A DNA stretch of 64,000 bases from Phlegmacium glaucopus (lineage: Eukaryota; Basidiomycota; Agaricomycetes; Agaricales; Cortinariaceae): contig MU130622.1 of assembly GCA_015039465.1 (NCBI GenBank), positions 338,077-402,076 of the forward strand, read 5' to 3'. Shown here piece by piece: positions 9,946-23,830 of this stretch. The translations under genes were made by a program, and so were the position numbers. Each line of letters opens with the position of its first letter. Position 1 is the stretch's first letter. A model generated the notes under the pieces. It saw only the letters and a program-made list of their open reading frames with translations. It was not told the origin of the DNA and made no database searches.

Positions 9946-12633
9946 TTAGGCTTCATCCATCTCTTGGTCGTTGGAATCCAAATTCTCCCCAATTGCTAGG
10001 AGCTCCATCAAATGTTCAATCTTAGTTTTATGTATCCGATGGTGCTCCTGCCAACCCTTCCATGGGTGATGTGGATGCTGCGGAACGGTTCAGCACACAA
10101 GCGGACATTGACCCTTACGAAAAAAATGCATACCACTCGTCCAAAGGCTTGGAATATCTTATCCGAAGTACCCTCAGGCTTATTAAAGAAGTATTTGGCG
10201 AGCAGCACATCATCTTCCTTGCTGTATCGCATTTTCTTGTCAGGCGGGACCGGCAGAGGTTCATCCCCTTCAGTCCTGTTGAGTTCATGTTTATGGCGAC
10301 GCCAGAATTTCATCCAAGACGCTCGTGAGTGGTGGGGCGCCTTTATACAAGGAGTTAGCACGTTTGGGAGGAATAGCAAAAGTCGACAACGAACTTTGAG
10401 AGCAACATCCTTCCAAAACGCTACCATGTCTAAAGCGCCTTGCGATCTATAATCGAAATGCATCAGCCAAACTATAAGGAGACCTACAGGATACGATACT
10501 AACTTTCTGTACTCCATCAACCTGATCAGGAATGTCACATCTTCTTGCGTGAATGCAACTCCCTTGCCCGTCGTACTTCTGAAAAGAGCTCTCGGCGGAG
10601 TAGGTGACCTATCTCTCTGCATAGCAGGTGGGGCAGTGAGGTTACGCGCAGAGTTTGCGACGTTCAAAACCCTTGATGAAGAGCCACCCGCCGCCACGCC
10701 AGCCTGAATTCCGGGTATCATTTCAGCATCCTCCTCCATTTCCAGGTGGAGATCGTCTCCCATATGAGGCGACTCTGAACGGTCATGGGCCATTGTGTAC
10801 CCTCCTAACCGAATTTGATGCTTGTTACAGTATCGACGCCAGGAATAAAATCTGCATCGCGAGAGCAAATAAATAATTTGCATCATAGATTAATGAATAG
10901 AACGTACGTGTGGTGGGGTGCCTAAAAAGTACTCGCATTTAGTTCCTGTATAACAGGTGTAAAAATAAAAATATCGTACCTTGACAGCAATCCTCTCGCA
11001 AATTTCACGTAGGCTACATACAGGAAGCACAACCAGAAGGTTCGATGGAGCACAAGAATGGCTAGGAGGAAACGTACCTAAGAACTAAACATTGGTCTTG
11101 ACAGTAATCAATGTACTTCTTGAGATATAAGACATCATCTGAGGTAAACAGGTTTCCACCATAGGTACTTTTGATAACTCTTGTTGGAGGTGTTGGCGAA
11201 CGTGCTGGTGGGTTCCGGTTGACAACTAGTGATGAAGCTGGAGTCGCGGGTGGTGCCTACATCGAAATTTAAGCCATGTTAGAAGGAAACGAACTTGGGA
11301 CTGACCTGTGTCCGAGTGCGTTTACGCCCGCGAGGCTTCTCAGATGGCTCGGTGGAGGCAGGAGGTGCCGATGAAGGAGGCAGAGTGCCTGGAGCCAAGT
11401 GAAGATTCTGCCCCACGACTGAGTTGGAACTAGATGAGTGCTCCGTGGGGTCTTCCATATAAGGTTGTCCATAACTATGATCATACTGAAACGACGTAGG
11501 ATTCGAGAACTTTCTTTGAAGAAAGATTATTTGCTTACTGAAGGTTCATAATATGGACCAGGGCCTGGTACCCAACCACTTTGATCATCTCTGTAACGAT
11601 AGTCATATGGTGCATTTTGGGGGGCAATGTCATCAGAAGCATTGTATCCCTCCCAAGCATCATCACGGTATTGATGTGATGAGTGCGCGTGTGAAGGCCC
11701 TGAGCGAGGCATCATATGTGGGTGAGTAGTTGAAGACGATGAAGGGGGATGGATATGGGTCTGTGCTGGTGCTACTGTGACCTGCCAGGCAGGCGGCTGG
11801 CGAGGAGGCGCTTGCATAGGAGGAACGTATACCTGGAACGCGTACGGCTGCAGGGGTTCAACCTGTGGTATCGTAGCTTGTAAAGCTTGAGGATGAATAG
11901 CTTGGATTGGCCTGGTTGTAGGCTCCTCAGGACGCCTCGATGGGCCGCTTGACTGATAGAGACTGTAATGGATGCGTTTAAACAAACAATAAGATAATAG
12001 CCAAGGATGATGGTTCACCTTTCATTGCCTGTGACTTTACATCCAGCCCAGTTGAAATGAAAGGTCTGCAACTGGTTTGCCTTGATACATTCGTGAACCC
12101 AGATAGCATTGAGAACAACTTTTGTCTTTTTGCTTGCGTACAGTCTGTAAAGATTTTTTCCTGATGGTTTATGGGGGTCAACTGAGGATCGAGATAGTCA
12201 ATGTCAAGTAATATCAAGATGACATGGTGGGACCGACCAAGAATATATGAAACGCCACTGTATCCTGCCGAAACGATGCCCCCGTGTTTCTGAAGATCAA
12301 ATCAGGATACATGTACACGCAACATTGTGAAGACAAAATAATAGTGCACGTCCGGGAAATATGCATTTCTTCGGAACGGTAGTCTCAATAGGAATATACT
12401 GAAAAGCTTTCAGGAGAATAATCGACGCGTAGATAACTCACGACAATGAGCTGAGAAATGATGTCCTTATCCTCTACGTCTTTTTCGATGTAAATAGCAA
12501 GGGCGGTGCCAAGCATTGGGTCAATAAAAAGATCTTTATTTGCAATGAAATCATCGTCTTGTGCATGCTGTCCGGGTGGCGGAGCTTGTGAACCATGGGC
12601 GCTACGTCTAGTTGAAGAACGGGCTGGTGCCAT
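9946..12633 (-). CDS. RAP1: Rap1 telomere-binding protein (BRCT plus three Myb-type modules)
   Basis: About twelve exons give about 660 residues. Residues about 40-135 form a BRCT domain: LGTALAIYIEKDVEDK, KHGGIVSAGYSGVSYILVD, VVLNAIWVHECIKANQ. A Pro/Gln-rich linker of about 200 residues follows, ending in the basic patch KPRGRKRTRTQ. Three Rap1-type Myb modules come next. The first runs from LFTSDDVLYLKKYIDYC to the APHHT/FYSWRRYCNKH helix. The second runs from FTQEDVTFLIRLMEYRK to APHHSRASWMKFWRRHKHEL. The third runs from MRYSKEDDVLLAKYFFNKPE to HPHHPWKGWQEHHRIHK. Rap1 binds telomeres directly or through TRF-type partners, and limits telomere length and fusion. The protein stops about 25 residues after the third module, so the RCT domain found in yeast and animal Rap1 is not visible. 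Confidence 0.85.
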
Positions 12634-15600
12634 GGGTCTTGGCCTCGAGGAAGATTATCTGACTTTGAGGTGGTTGGAGTCCTGCTTCCTCAACGTGGCT
12701 ACTTTTCCAGCGGAGTTTAAACAATGACACAGTTCATCGGCGCCTTACGGAAGCTTGTTCCTCAAACTACCGTGTGCCCCAGACTAGTCGACGCCCATTC
12801 ACGATTGGCATTGAAATGTCACAGGCGTATGCCTCTATACCCCTGGCAGTAATACCGTTCTTCAGTTTAATGTGACCCAAATTCAAGGTTGAGGTGAAAA
12901 ATCTTCTATGGGCGCCATATCTCCAAATCCACCACAAGTTACCCAGATGCGGGGTCATCTCGGTTGATCGGCATCGTCACTGTGCATGGCTTCCCGGCAT
13001 ATCCTTTGCATGCGTCCATTGGACACTCTACGCCACTAATTCATAAAATATGTTTATCCCATATTGCTATGTTTCACATTGCTACTCAATTCAACTGCAA
13101 CGACAGACTCCCATCAGGGTTCTGGTGCCAGAATTTATGCTGAGGCATTTTGGCTTCTCTTTCGCAGACGCTGAAACTATTTTCCGAAATTTTCAAAGTC
13201 GTGAGTTCGCGGCGGAATAGGTTCAATCATCCGTGAGAGTAATGAGGACATGGACAGCTGTCGCGATTGGTCGAGATTGTGTTGTCGCTTAAACTTGAGA
13301 GCCTTGAGAAGCAGTCCCCAAAGTAAGCAACTTTTTTGATCGATATTCAGGGTGGCAGTCTAACATTGCGCAATTTCTAACCAGAGGAGATAATCCCCCT
13401 GTCATTATCTTTGATATTCAGTGTTTCGAACCTGACAAAGGTACATGTGGAAATACCATATTGAAGAACCCTCAATTTGCAAGAGGAGTTCCTGAACTTT
13501 TCTCAAGGAAGTACGAATTCTGGGCCCAACCTAGACACGGCTACAACGAACTCTTACCACTTTCGCTGCGGGTTCCACGGTGCGTGCCTATCGCTTTCAT
13601 TATTTGGGGCGATTATGTATATGTGAACTACCCAGCATTGTAGGACCACCTAGTGTACTGTACACAGCACCTGCTTGACCACCCGGATGCTTTCGATGGT
13701 GGATCCCAGATCTTCAATTTTCAATTTCCCTGAGGTGTCCCTGCGTTTTTCCTTTTGAATGCTGCTGCAACAAGTTCGTTTATTCCCACAGCTGTCATGT
13801 CCCCTATAAGCAAATATTCGCTGATGATAAATCGATCAACTTCCTTCACCTTCATATGTATGGAATCTGGAGTCGCAAAGGACGCCTGAAAACTCTAGAC
13901 CTCAAATTTCCCGATTTTTGTCTGGACTGGAAACCTGCCTCGGAGGCTCGGAGACGACATAAAAAACCCAATTTTCGACGAGAAACCAATCGAACTCTCT
14001 GAAAACTAGGAGACCTCAAAAAGTTTCCCATCCATCCCGGGTTTTGTCAGACTTCGGATTAAACCCATCGACCCTCGGACCTCCGTTTTGGGTGGGCTTT
14101 TTAGTCTTTGTTTCGAATCATGTCCGGACTCGGAACCTACCCTTTTGGTAAATTTCAGGGGTCCTGCAGCAAACCTTAGCAAACGCGCCCTTGACAAGCC
14201 TTGACACTGGCATAGCGCCGCAAAGCTACGTTTTAGTAAACAGAACAATGGTATTTGACGGAGATATTGGCCATGGACCATATTTCTTGCCCAAGACACT
14301 CTTTGTTTCAAGGGTTATCAATGACATATATATAGCCATTCCGGGGTTTGGGCAACCCGCAACTCTGCGGGTAAGGGGGGGCAAAAAATAAGCGCTTGAT
14401 GGCTTGATTTAATATCCCAGGATTTTCCAACCGATCTGCTTTTCTTTTTGACCAAGACGCATTCTGGATTACTCCCGGAATCGGCTTCAGGCCTCTTCGG
14501 GCTTGCTTCCTCCGGCTGGCGCGCTTCCCTCCATCTGTCACTGTGAAAGATCAGTGGGAGAGCGCCAAAATTCGGAAAGAGGGTCTCAGGCTTTATGGTA
14601 TAGTGCCCCGAGTAATCTGTCTTTTTCAATTAAATACGGGTATGGCAAGCATGGAACATCTATCAACTTATATGAATCCTCTGGTTCTTTACTTCGGGGC
14701 ATATTTGTCTCGCTGATATAAGGTGGTTCAGCTGGGTTCATCTACTGCTTAAACGAGCGCGTGGTTTCTGGTTGTCGTGATTGTGGAATTATGACACTTC
14801 TCATCAACGACTTGATCATGATCGTGACAATGCTCTGGCAGTTGGCATCCATTTTACAGCCAGATCAACTTTCACATCAAGATCCCTACTGTGTTTGATA
14901 CTAAATGATATGCACAGCTGGATCAAGAACGTAGTGCCTACTAGTCGCATCGAAACCCAAGGACTCTTCTTTGCACCTGTCATAGAACTAAGGAGCCGGG
15001 TGATCTTGTACTCGACACCGCAAAAACACGCCAACCTACCATCATTTTTCTGAGTCCGTTAATACAGGTGTGAATGTCAAGAGTATCTCCACAGTGCTAG
15101 GCGCAGCACCGGTGATGTTCTTTGCGGTTTCCTGGCTGTTCTACAGTTTCAAAAACGTACCAAGACGTACCAGCTGCGATACCGGTTGATCCGGCTTGGC
15201 GCTACCGTCACTTGGTTGCAAAACCTTCTACCCGTACGCATGATGTTTGAGAAGACTTCTCCCTTTTCGTTACTTCCTTGGACACGCCTATTTAATAGTA
15301 TTTATCCTTAGGCATAAAATAACCGGCATACCCGTTGAATCGGAACCGAATGGTGCAGTCCGCCGCATTATACAATCCGAGTCTGCATCTATTATTTTAT
15401 CGATTCTGTGGAAAGGAAGGCGTTTACCAAGTACTGGCAGTTCAAGCTGCCAATCGATTCTGAGCAACCTCTATCCAAGAAGCCTCAAAGGTCAAGTGGA
15501 CTTGGCTTGTTTTTAATGTCGAAAAGATTATTATTAGCATGCCGCAGTACGATTCTAGGTTGAGGTAATGACAACTGCTTGGCCTTCCATGAATCAAGGC

Positions 15601-17821
15601 TTCGCGGGGGTTGTGGTAAATATTCACCACATAAGTCAAACATGTGTTAAGGTACTCTATTTTTTGGTCTGTCGTACCAAATACTCTCATGAAATGTCAG
15701 TACTGAAGCCTGAAATCGGGCCGCCGCGGTGATTCTCAGTAAAAATAAAAGCGCATTGTCGTGTGAATGCACTTTCTACATAGACATTTCACCCTGTGCA
15801 GTGTTATTATGTATATTTTGGTATACAGATTATATTATTTATTATTTAGCCCAATGCCTACCAGAGGAGGCTTCCGATTTCCGATGTTCAAGCCTCTTCG
15901 ACATTGGATTCCGAGTCCGGGATCGGAAGGGAGTCCGGATCAACCCCTTCAAACCCCCGACCCGATCTCATCCCTGAAGCACGAATATATAGAGTCCAAA
16001 TAAATTCGAATGACGTCGCTGTGGTATGTAGAGGTTGATCGATGAGGTTTGAGCGTCATCAAGGTCTCGCGAAGTAGAATTTAACCCAGATTTCATCATT
16101 TCAAAGCTCGGACATATTCCGATGATCGGTGCGTCTACGGTACGGACTCCATTTTCCAAGGGCTATACGCCACACTCTGAGGGTTGAGCAACAAATGTCA
16201 GAGTGACTCTATTCGTAACTGTCATAAAGCCCGCTTTATTCTTGGGCTTGCGGTTGTATTTTATGAGACAGAATTAGCATAGAAGACTATGATAAGATAG
16301 TTAAAAGTAGACAACAAGTAGACAAACAAAACCGATACGCACTTAAACGAGCACTGAAATAGCTACATCATTGTACAGCCTAGGAGAAGCAGTGGCGTAC
16401 ATAACTCCGCTGGAATTATCACAGAATGATACTCCAGAATGTGATCGATTGTGATGGCTACAAGCATATCACCGTTCGAATGATGCTTTTAAGATAAGGA
16501 ACTTGAATGATATGAGATGATGTCGCATCATAAGTACGGGAGATGCGTCGACAATCTGTCTCAGGACAGACCAGAACTCGTCCAAATGCCCAAAATAAAC
16601 GTAACATGCTTCAAAGGTCGACTCGTATCAAGTGCCAAGTGCCAAGTGCCAAGTTCCTACAACGTTGACTACTCATCAAGAAACTACGCAGGTGGCATGC
16701 TGCAAATTCTGTGAATCCAAATTAAAGGACTATCAGACTCAGGTTAAACGAAACAGAATTCTGAACGGATCGATCCCGCTTAAAATTTGAGGACTCTTTA
16801 GGCCTAGTCTAAGGGATTAACGTATGTAGGATGTCTACGGCAGATTCGACATATGGTAGCCTCTCCAGGACGAGGAATTGGAGGGAACAATACCCGGGTT
16901 ATCGATGAGGTTCTGGAGGCGAAGATAAAGCAGCCTCAGATATTCACGACCATCATTATCACTCAGGAAGAAACCGTGCAAAAAAAAACAGAATCCAATA
17001 TCGATATCCCGGCGTTACTGTAATCAAAAGGGGAAAAAGGACGGACCGGAATCATGAGGATGGCTTCCTAAAACGTGAGATGCTCCACGCGGATAAAACC
17101 AGAGAACCACACGGAACCACCGGGAGAGATACCCAATCATATTGAGATGTTTCGATTAGAGGTATCGTGTTATTAATAACTCTCCCGAACCAGAAGGGAA
17201 TATTCGACGAGGAGTCGAGAGAAGTTGTTGTAAATTATTACTGTTGGGATATATATTCAAATCCATGTCCATTTCTGCATTTCTGGATGGATAAGGTTTG
17301 AAAGCACGTGTAACAAGGTACCCAAACGCCTATAAATATTTTTTGTTGATATGTTTTAAAATGATGCGACGGCTGATGGGATCTGAAGGGATCTGAGGAA
17401 TCCAAGAGGAGTAACGGCTAGTAACGGGCTTACGACACTGCTTTTGGTGAAGCGCCGCGATATAAAGAATAATGGGATGCGTACAATGAAATATCATGAA
17501 GATAAGCGGGAAAGGTATGACAAGATGAGAACAAGACAAGGACATACGTGCGGTCCTGAGTCATGCATGCGCCCGCGTCCAGAACATGTCGCGTATCAAA
17601 GATTGGGGCAATTTCAAAATACATGGGGCTTGTGCTTGTGGTACTATGGCAGTATCTGTGGTGTCCTGTGAGGCTAGTTCTAGTATTGATTGATGAACAA
17701 TAGAAACTTAGAAAGGATGTTCAGGGGTGGCTGTGGTCGGAGATTGAAAATTGTAAGGGGAGGTTGATTTGGTTAACCTGATCCCACCACACCCATTCCT
17801 ATCCTCTTTCCCGCTGGCACC
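12634..17821. other. Gene-poor 5.2-kb stretch
   Basis: No complete gene was recognised. It contains one protein-like fragment at 13290-13660 and scattered short frames without family features. It also holds a short hairpin (ACCCGCA/TGCGGGT, about 14357-14375) and a triple CAAGTGC repeat near 16630-16652. The last few hundred bases are probably the CDC24 promoter. Old transposon remnants are likely but could not be identified. Confidence 0.4.
13290..13660 (+). pseudogene. Unrecognised gene fragment
   Basis: A long open stretch reads like real protein: GDNPPVIIFDIQCFEPD, then FARGVPELFSRKYEFWAQP and HGYNELLPLSLRVPR. Plausible splice signals surround it: donor GTAAGC near 13322, a CTAACCAG acceptor near 13384, donor GTGCGT near 13579 and acceptor CCCAG near 13636. 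No start or full-length product could be built, so it is probably a remnant. The family is not recognised. Confidence 0.22.
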
Positions 17822-20800
17822 ATGACTTCAGTGGCAGGCCGCAAAAAGTCTATAATATCGACCTCGGGTCTTCATATCGATACAAATGCAAATCCGAATA
17901 CCCTCCTCAACAAGGCCGCTTCCCAGTCTACATCTCTCTATCAGCAGTGTTCGTCACTCAAATCTCGTCTCATGCGCATACGCGGATTTCCACCATATTT
18001 CTCTCTCGCTTCTCCTCAAGATTCACGGCAGTCTACAGACCCTGTCACTCAACTCTGGGATCTCTTCTCTTTGGGCACACCCCTCTGCTACATATTCGAC
18101 AACCTACCAGTAGAGGCAGGTTTCGATAAAATCAACAATTCTCAATTCAACCAGGATCAATATGAAGCGAACCCAGATCGTGCTAAGAAGCATGCCATCG
18201 CGCTCTTCGCAATGAAAATTCGGGGGGGAGATGTAATGCAGGCTATCCCGGGCTGTGAACCCTTCACCGTTACGGACCTTTGGGACCGTAATTCAACCGA
18301 CGGTTTTGTAAAGGTGCGTTCCAACTGGTGTACAATTTATGCCACAGAGTGTCTCATGGTTCCGGTGGCAGGTTATTAACACTGTTACCGCCATTGTCGG
18401 CCACCTATCACCCGATACATTCGAGAACCCACCTTCTTCCCCTCCCACCATCTCGACTAGTGCATCGTTTGATTCGCTGGCCGATACTCTTATCTCATTG
18501 CCCGCCAATGCTAAGGAATCAGAGCGGGATCATGTCATCAAGGAAATCTTGGATACCGAACGTAAATATGTTCAGGATCTCGAGATAATGCAGGTGTGTA
18601 TATTCCTCTGCTACCTTTGTATTTCCCGCCGACACGGAATTCATAGAAATACTCGAATGCCCTTTCACAATCCAACCTGATGGACCAAGATACCATCCAT
18701 CTTCTATTCCCTAATCTCAACAAACTTCTCAATTTTCAGCGCAAATTCCTCATCCGCCTGGAAAGCACGGGTGAACTGCCTTGGAAGGATCAGCGATGGG
18801 GTCAATTGTTCCTCGAAAACGTGAGTCATTTAATAAGCCCATGTACTGCTTTCGGGCTTCCCATTGTACCGCCCTTCTTTACTTCTGTGATGACTGATCA
18901 CTCCCTTATAGGAAAACGAATTCATTGTTTACGAGCCCTATTGCGCTAATTATATCAACGCTATGGATATCATGCTTTCCAACGAACAGAATCTAGTCGT
19001 AAGTCTTTCCTCCATCTCCCACGACTCCCGGCTTCACACCAACTGCCATTTCCCTGACGACTTCGTGTTTCCGGTAAACTCCGGTACTGACCAAACATCT
19101 ATCAATAGCCTCTCGACCATTTGATTAAGTTCAAGGGTGAACTGCCTGGCATGCTGATCAAACCAATCCAGCGCATCTGTAAATATCCTCTTCTTCTCAA
19201 GGTATGTCAAACGGTCCAGTAAAAAAGCTGTTATCACGTTGCTCACACGCTTGGATAGGAATTGATCAAACCGTGCTCGCCAGATACTTATCCATACTAC
19301 GAAGAATTGAAGTCTGGCCAAGAGGCGACGAAACGTATCGCTGATAAGATCAATGAAGCTCAACGCCGTGCCGAGAATGAGCAGACAGTCAAAAGCCTCC
19401 ATGCCCGAGTCAGTGACTGGAAAGGCCACCACCTCGAGAACTTTGGTGAGCTCCTGTTGGACGACGTGTTCGTCGTGACCAAATCAGAGATCGACCGGGA
19501 ATATCATGTATTCCTGTTCGAGAAGATCATTCTCTGTTGCAAGGAAGCAGTTACACAGCCCACTAAAGGTAGTAAGGGAGCCAACAAGAATAGCGCGCTC
19601 CTCAAGAAACAAGCTACTCCTCCACCGCTGACACTGCCTGGTGGCAACGGCAAAACCCAGAAGAACACACCTTTGTTGTTGAAGGGACGGATCTTCCTAG
19701 GCAATGTCACACAAGCTGTTTCTGTACCTGCAGAGGCATCAGCAAGTGAGTATATTGTTTTTCTTGGCTGATTTTATATCAAGGTACTAATAATGGACTT
19801 CGAACCAGCTACTGGCGTACCGCCACACTTCCCACTTGCTGTATGGTGGAAAGGCGACGACGATCTAGAATTTTTCACCCTGCGTTGCCGTAGAGAAGAC
19901 CAAATGCGACAATGGGAGGCACAAATCAACCGCCTCATCAAAGAGGTGGCTCGTAGAAGAGGCTCAGAACGTGTCGGTTCTGGCATCTCGCGCATTCTCG
20001 GCGCCAATAGCACCAACCCTCCACAAACGCGGAACCCTAACGGATCACACTACTCTCAGAGCGCCCCGATGTCACTTTATTCTCAGTCATCGGCGACTTC
20101 CACCAGCACGACCCTGCGCAGTCGTCTCAATACTAATAATAACTATGAGGAATATAGCTCGGTTACAGGCAGCCTCTATGGTTCTGGACCGCAGGGCTAC
20201 CCACCACATGATGGCTTCGACATGGAGCCGGATGAAGATGATCTCGAAGACTACCCTCCTTCCTTTCCCTATGCCGCTTCTGGCCGCGGAACACCTATTG
20301 GGTCTCGCAAAACACCAAACTCACACAGCATGCCTCCGGAACGGGAATCAATTATGGGATACGAGAGACCACGAGCGCAGACGGAATCAGATGGTCCAGG
20401 TTTGACTACATGGAGAAGTGGCCTACCACCCATGCCTTCTACGTCTGTGATATCTCCGGATGGCTCCGTGAGGTCCGTCACTCCTCGCATGAACTCCAAT
20501 ATGAGTATCAGCAGCGCAGCCAGTTACGCCTCTGATACAAGCTTCGGAAATGGTTCCTCCAATTCAACGACTCGTCCTTCACTGCGCAGCCAATTTAGCT
20601 CAAACCGTCTAAGAAGTGGTTATGAGAATCAAAACGGTTTTATCAGTGCTCCTCCTTCAAACACTGTCTATCGCAATGGTCGCTCTCCTACGCCCCTGAG
20701 CAATAGCAACCCTGCCGTTAATGGTCTTACCGCCCCTCCATTGCACCGGTCACGAAGTGCAAGTCAACCTGGCACTTATGTTCCTCCAGTGAGAGCGGCA

Positions 20801-21274
20801 CCTCCTGTACCAAATGGGTCTCCACTTTGGAATCAAGATGATCGCGCGTTGACCGGAGCGCCTAATAACAAGCGAGGCAGCGGCTCGAGTCAGTCAACCG
20901 CCGAAAGCTCGGATTATTCTCCCAATAGTTCATCTCCTATTACACCATTCGGTTCTAGCGATTCCTCTTTGGGTGGAGTAGGCATACAGAATTCGCATGG
21001 TTATGCTGGTCTTTCGCCTCCTGTAAAGGTCAAAGTCCATTTCCATGAAGACATCTTTGTCATCCAGGTGCCACGCACCACGGAATATGGTGATTTAGTG
21101 GAGAAGGTGGGTCGGAAGATTCGGTTATGTGGACCTCGACGTGACGATGGGCCATTGCGAGTGAAGTACAAAGATGAAGATGGGGATATGGTATCTCTAG
21201 GTTCAACAGAGGACGTTCAGATGGCATTCGAGGCTTACCGACCAGGAGGACAAGTTACACTTTTCGTCACATGA
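17822..21274 (+). CDS. CDC24: Cdc24-type Rho guanine nucleotide exchange factor
   Basis: Seven exons: 17822-18313, 18372-18593, 18647-18820, 18912-18998, 19109-19201, 19259-19745 and 19809-21274. They join in frame to about 1006 residues. Domain order is that of Cdc24. A CH-like N-terminal region contains PVTQLWDLFSLGTPLCYIF and EPFTVTDLWDRNSTDGFVKV. The DH (RhoGEF) domain begins at RDHVIKEILDTERKYVQDL and includes ELPGMLIKPIQRICKYPLLL. A PH domain contains LLLDDVFVVTKSEIDREYHV. A long Ser/Pro-rich linker follows. The C-terminal PB1 domain has KVKVHFHEDIFVIQVP and the acidic KYKDEDGDMVSLGSTEDV motif that would bind a Bem1-like scaffold. Cdc24 activates Cdc42 for polarity, budding or hyphal tip growth. 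Confidence 0.95.
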
Positions 21275-23639
21275 TCTTGCTCTTCGTGTTCTTTTTCCTG
21301 GTTTTCCTATCACCACAATCGCAATCGAACTCATTCAAATCTATTTCTACATCTGCTTATTCGCTTCACTATCTCCCACCAAAAATTTTCACCAATCCCA
21401 CGTTGTCTCTTGCATCTTTCCAAATCTCTTCATGGAGGCCATCATCGTTCGCAATCAATTTGTCTTGGATTATCCCTGGTCCTCATGCACTCTTTTCTCA
21501 TGTACTACCGGCCTACCGGCCTTGTCCTCTCCTGATCTGTCGTTCAATCCCCTTCGATTCTTCTCTCACACCAAGTAGTTGTAGACGCTCCTTTTAGTGC
21601 AATTATTCACTGCCACTCCTTAGCGCGTTATTTTCTTCCTCTTCTTCTTCTCTCTCCCTGTCTGTCTATCTACGTATCTACTTTTTATTTCGGATCCCTT
21701 ACTCCAGGATTTTTTTTTTGCCTTGGCAAGGTCGTCTTGCGTATACATTCATGGAGGAATCGTTCTTATGTAATAATATTAATAGAGACCCTGCTACAAC
21801 TCAAAACTCAAAACTCGTTCCAAATTGTGCTGTTAGCTGTATTCTCCTTAAACTTCCTGGTTACCAGTAACCATGGTATTACAGTGATTCTGTTAAAAAG
21901 GCACAAGTTGCGTCCTAAATATAATGCATGTTCCTGGAAGACAATCAGAAATAACATAGCAGCTCATAGCAGATCATACTCCATATTCACTAGCGTGATC
22001 TATGGATAGACTCCGAATGATGACATTATGATTCAATGCTTCTGGAAACCTTCAAATCAGATCTGGAATCCTAGCTTAGGAGTAGTAATAGCAGAGGAAT
22101 ACGATTAAAAAAAATTGTCAGTAATACACAATGGTGAGAAGGAAATATCTATATCGAGTCCGCTCAGTCCTCGTCGTCCTATCGAGACGGGGGCATAATC
22201 ACTACCATTGTTGGCTACATTCGATGACGGAATTAATTAAGGGAGAGAGTCCGCATGGTGATATCATCCCTTCTATTACATAATAACATCTTGGGAAAGC
22301 CTCTGCTTTATCAAAAGCCACGAAATACATTGACCTGAAACACCTCCTGATGATTTCAAATTAGACCAACTCCAGGGTGCTTGTAAAGAGGCATTAGTCC
22401 TTCTCCTGTGGCCCGCTGATGCTATTTTATTAGATATGTACCTGTACTACGCCACGGTTCACTGCAATTCTGTAGACTGTTGGCACCACTACTATGCTGC
22501 CTATACATGGTAATCGACGGGATTGATGGTTTGAAATTCACCGCCTTCCCATTGTTCCCAAGTTGTGAAGTTACATGATCTTGAATGTAACAAGATTTTC
22601 AATCTCACCAAAAGAACTACGCCTGTTCCGGGTGTTCTGCGGGGGGTCCACTCCAAAAAGATCAATTTCGGCACAGCAATAATACATTCGTGAGGAGGAG
22701 CCAGGCTGATCAACCAATATATCAAATTGACGGCTGTATTTCCTTTGATGTCGATTTGATGTCGATGAGAAAAGGCGCCTGACTGAGACTTGAAGGGATG
22801 AACCGAGATGATAATTATATTCTGCCAGTGCCTGATGTTCGTCCTGTGCTCCCTGTTGCAGAGGTTTTCATCTTGATGCGCAATGCCTGGTTACTGAACA
22901 AGGATTAGGTGATAGTATCCATGATATGCACACGAGATATTTGGCTTACTTATCGATAATGGTATTTCCTGAGATGACGCCGGACCTCACGATAACACCA
23001 GAAATAATAGACTCGTGCGAGTCTCGAGGTTGAAGTTCATGTTCTCCTTACGCAATAGAAGGGACCTCCTCTATCAAATTTATCCCCGTTTCCATCGACT
23101 AAACGGAGCAAATCGTCAGAAAAACTAGAATGAGATAGAATATGACGAATTTGCAGGTAATGAATGGAAGTTTCGCTGTTACGGTAACGTTAGCACTGCG
23201 AAATATCGTTCACTGTATGGTGGTTTACCTCAAAGCAGTCCGACCCAACTGACATTACCGAACGAAATATCAGTGATTATATCACATTCTACCAGAATCA
23301 AATAATAAGGGCCTCAGTTGCAAAAGACCAGACACTCACTCACCTGCAGACGTTCTGCACGAGGTAAATCATAGTTTTGAAACTACAGGTCAAGTATATC
23401 GAGCCCACTGGCAGAAACGGAAACATAGTTTCGTTCAAATTCACTGCCAGAAAGATTTGCCAGTTTCTAGAGGCTTCTTCTACCCGACGTCAGAATAGCT
23501 GATGACCAGGCAACAGACAGAAAAGGCGAGCTTCCAGTGAGGACCCGATTGGCTATTACATGAAGTGCCACCCAAGATCACAAGTAAGATAGGTATATCC
23601 TTCCAACAACTTGAAATAATATCTCAACCTGATAGCCAA
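21275..23639. other. Intergenic, no recognisable gene
   Basis: The first about 450 bases are pyrimidine-rich and look like the CDC24 3' untranslated region. The rest has only short frames. It directly precedes a decayed duplicate of a GH63 gene segment, so further decayed copies may be present, but I could not align any. Confidence 0.45.
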
Positions 23640-23830
23640 GACGACACATACACGCAACAATTTTTGGAATACCCCCTCCAAAAAGGCTAAATTTTCTCTA
23701 CCATAAAGTCTACATTCAATTTTAAACTTGGCCCTGGAAGAAAATCAAATCAAATCAAACCAGAGGCAACGGCGGTATCCACGTACCAGGCGCAATTAAA
23801 CCTCAAAAAGCTCGAAAAATATGACATCAA
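23640..23830 (-). repeat. Decayed partial duplicate of the GH63-like gene
   Basis: The sequence from GACGACACATA through CGTACCAGG closely follows 28553-28725 of the GH63-like gene further right, including the donor site of one intron. It then jumps to the sequence found at about 28946 (CGCAATTAAAC). Almost all of the exon at 28721-28906 is therefore missing. About 85 percent identity by eye. Confidence 0.75.

Noticed and set aside
21271..21597. 108-codon frame after CDC24
   Set aside because: Pyrimidine-rich 3' untranslated sequence; the frame overlaps the CDC24 stop and encodes only a low-complexity peptide.
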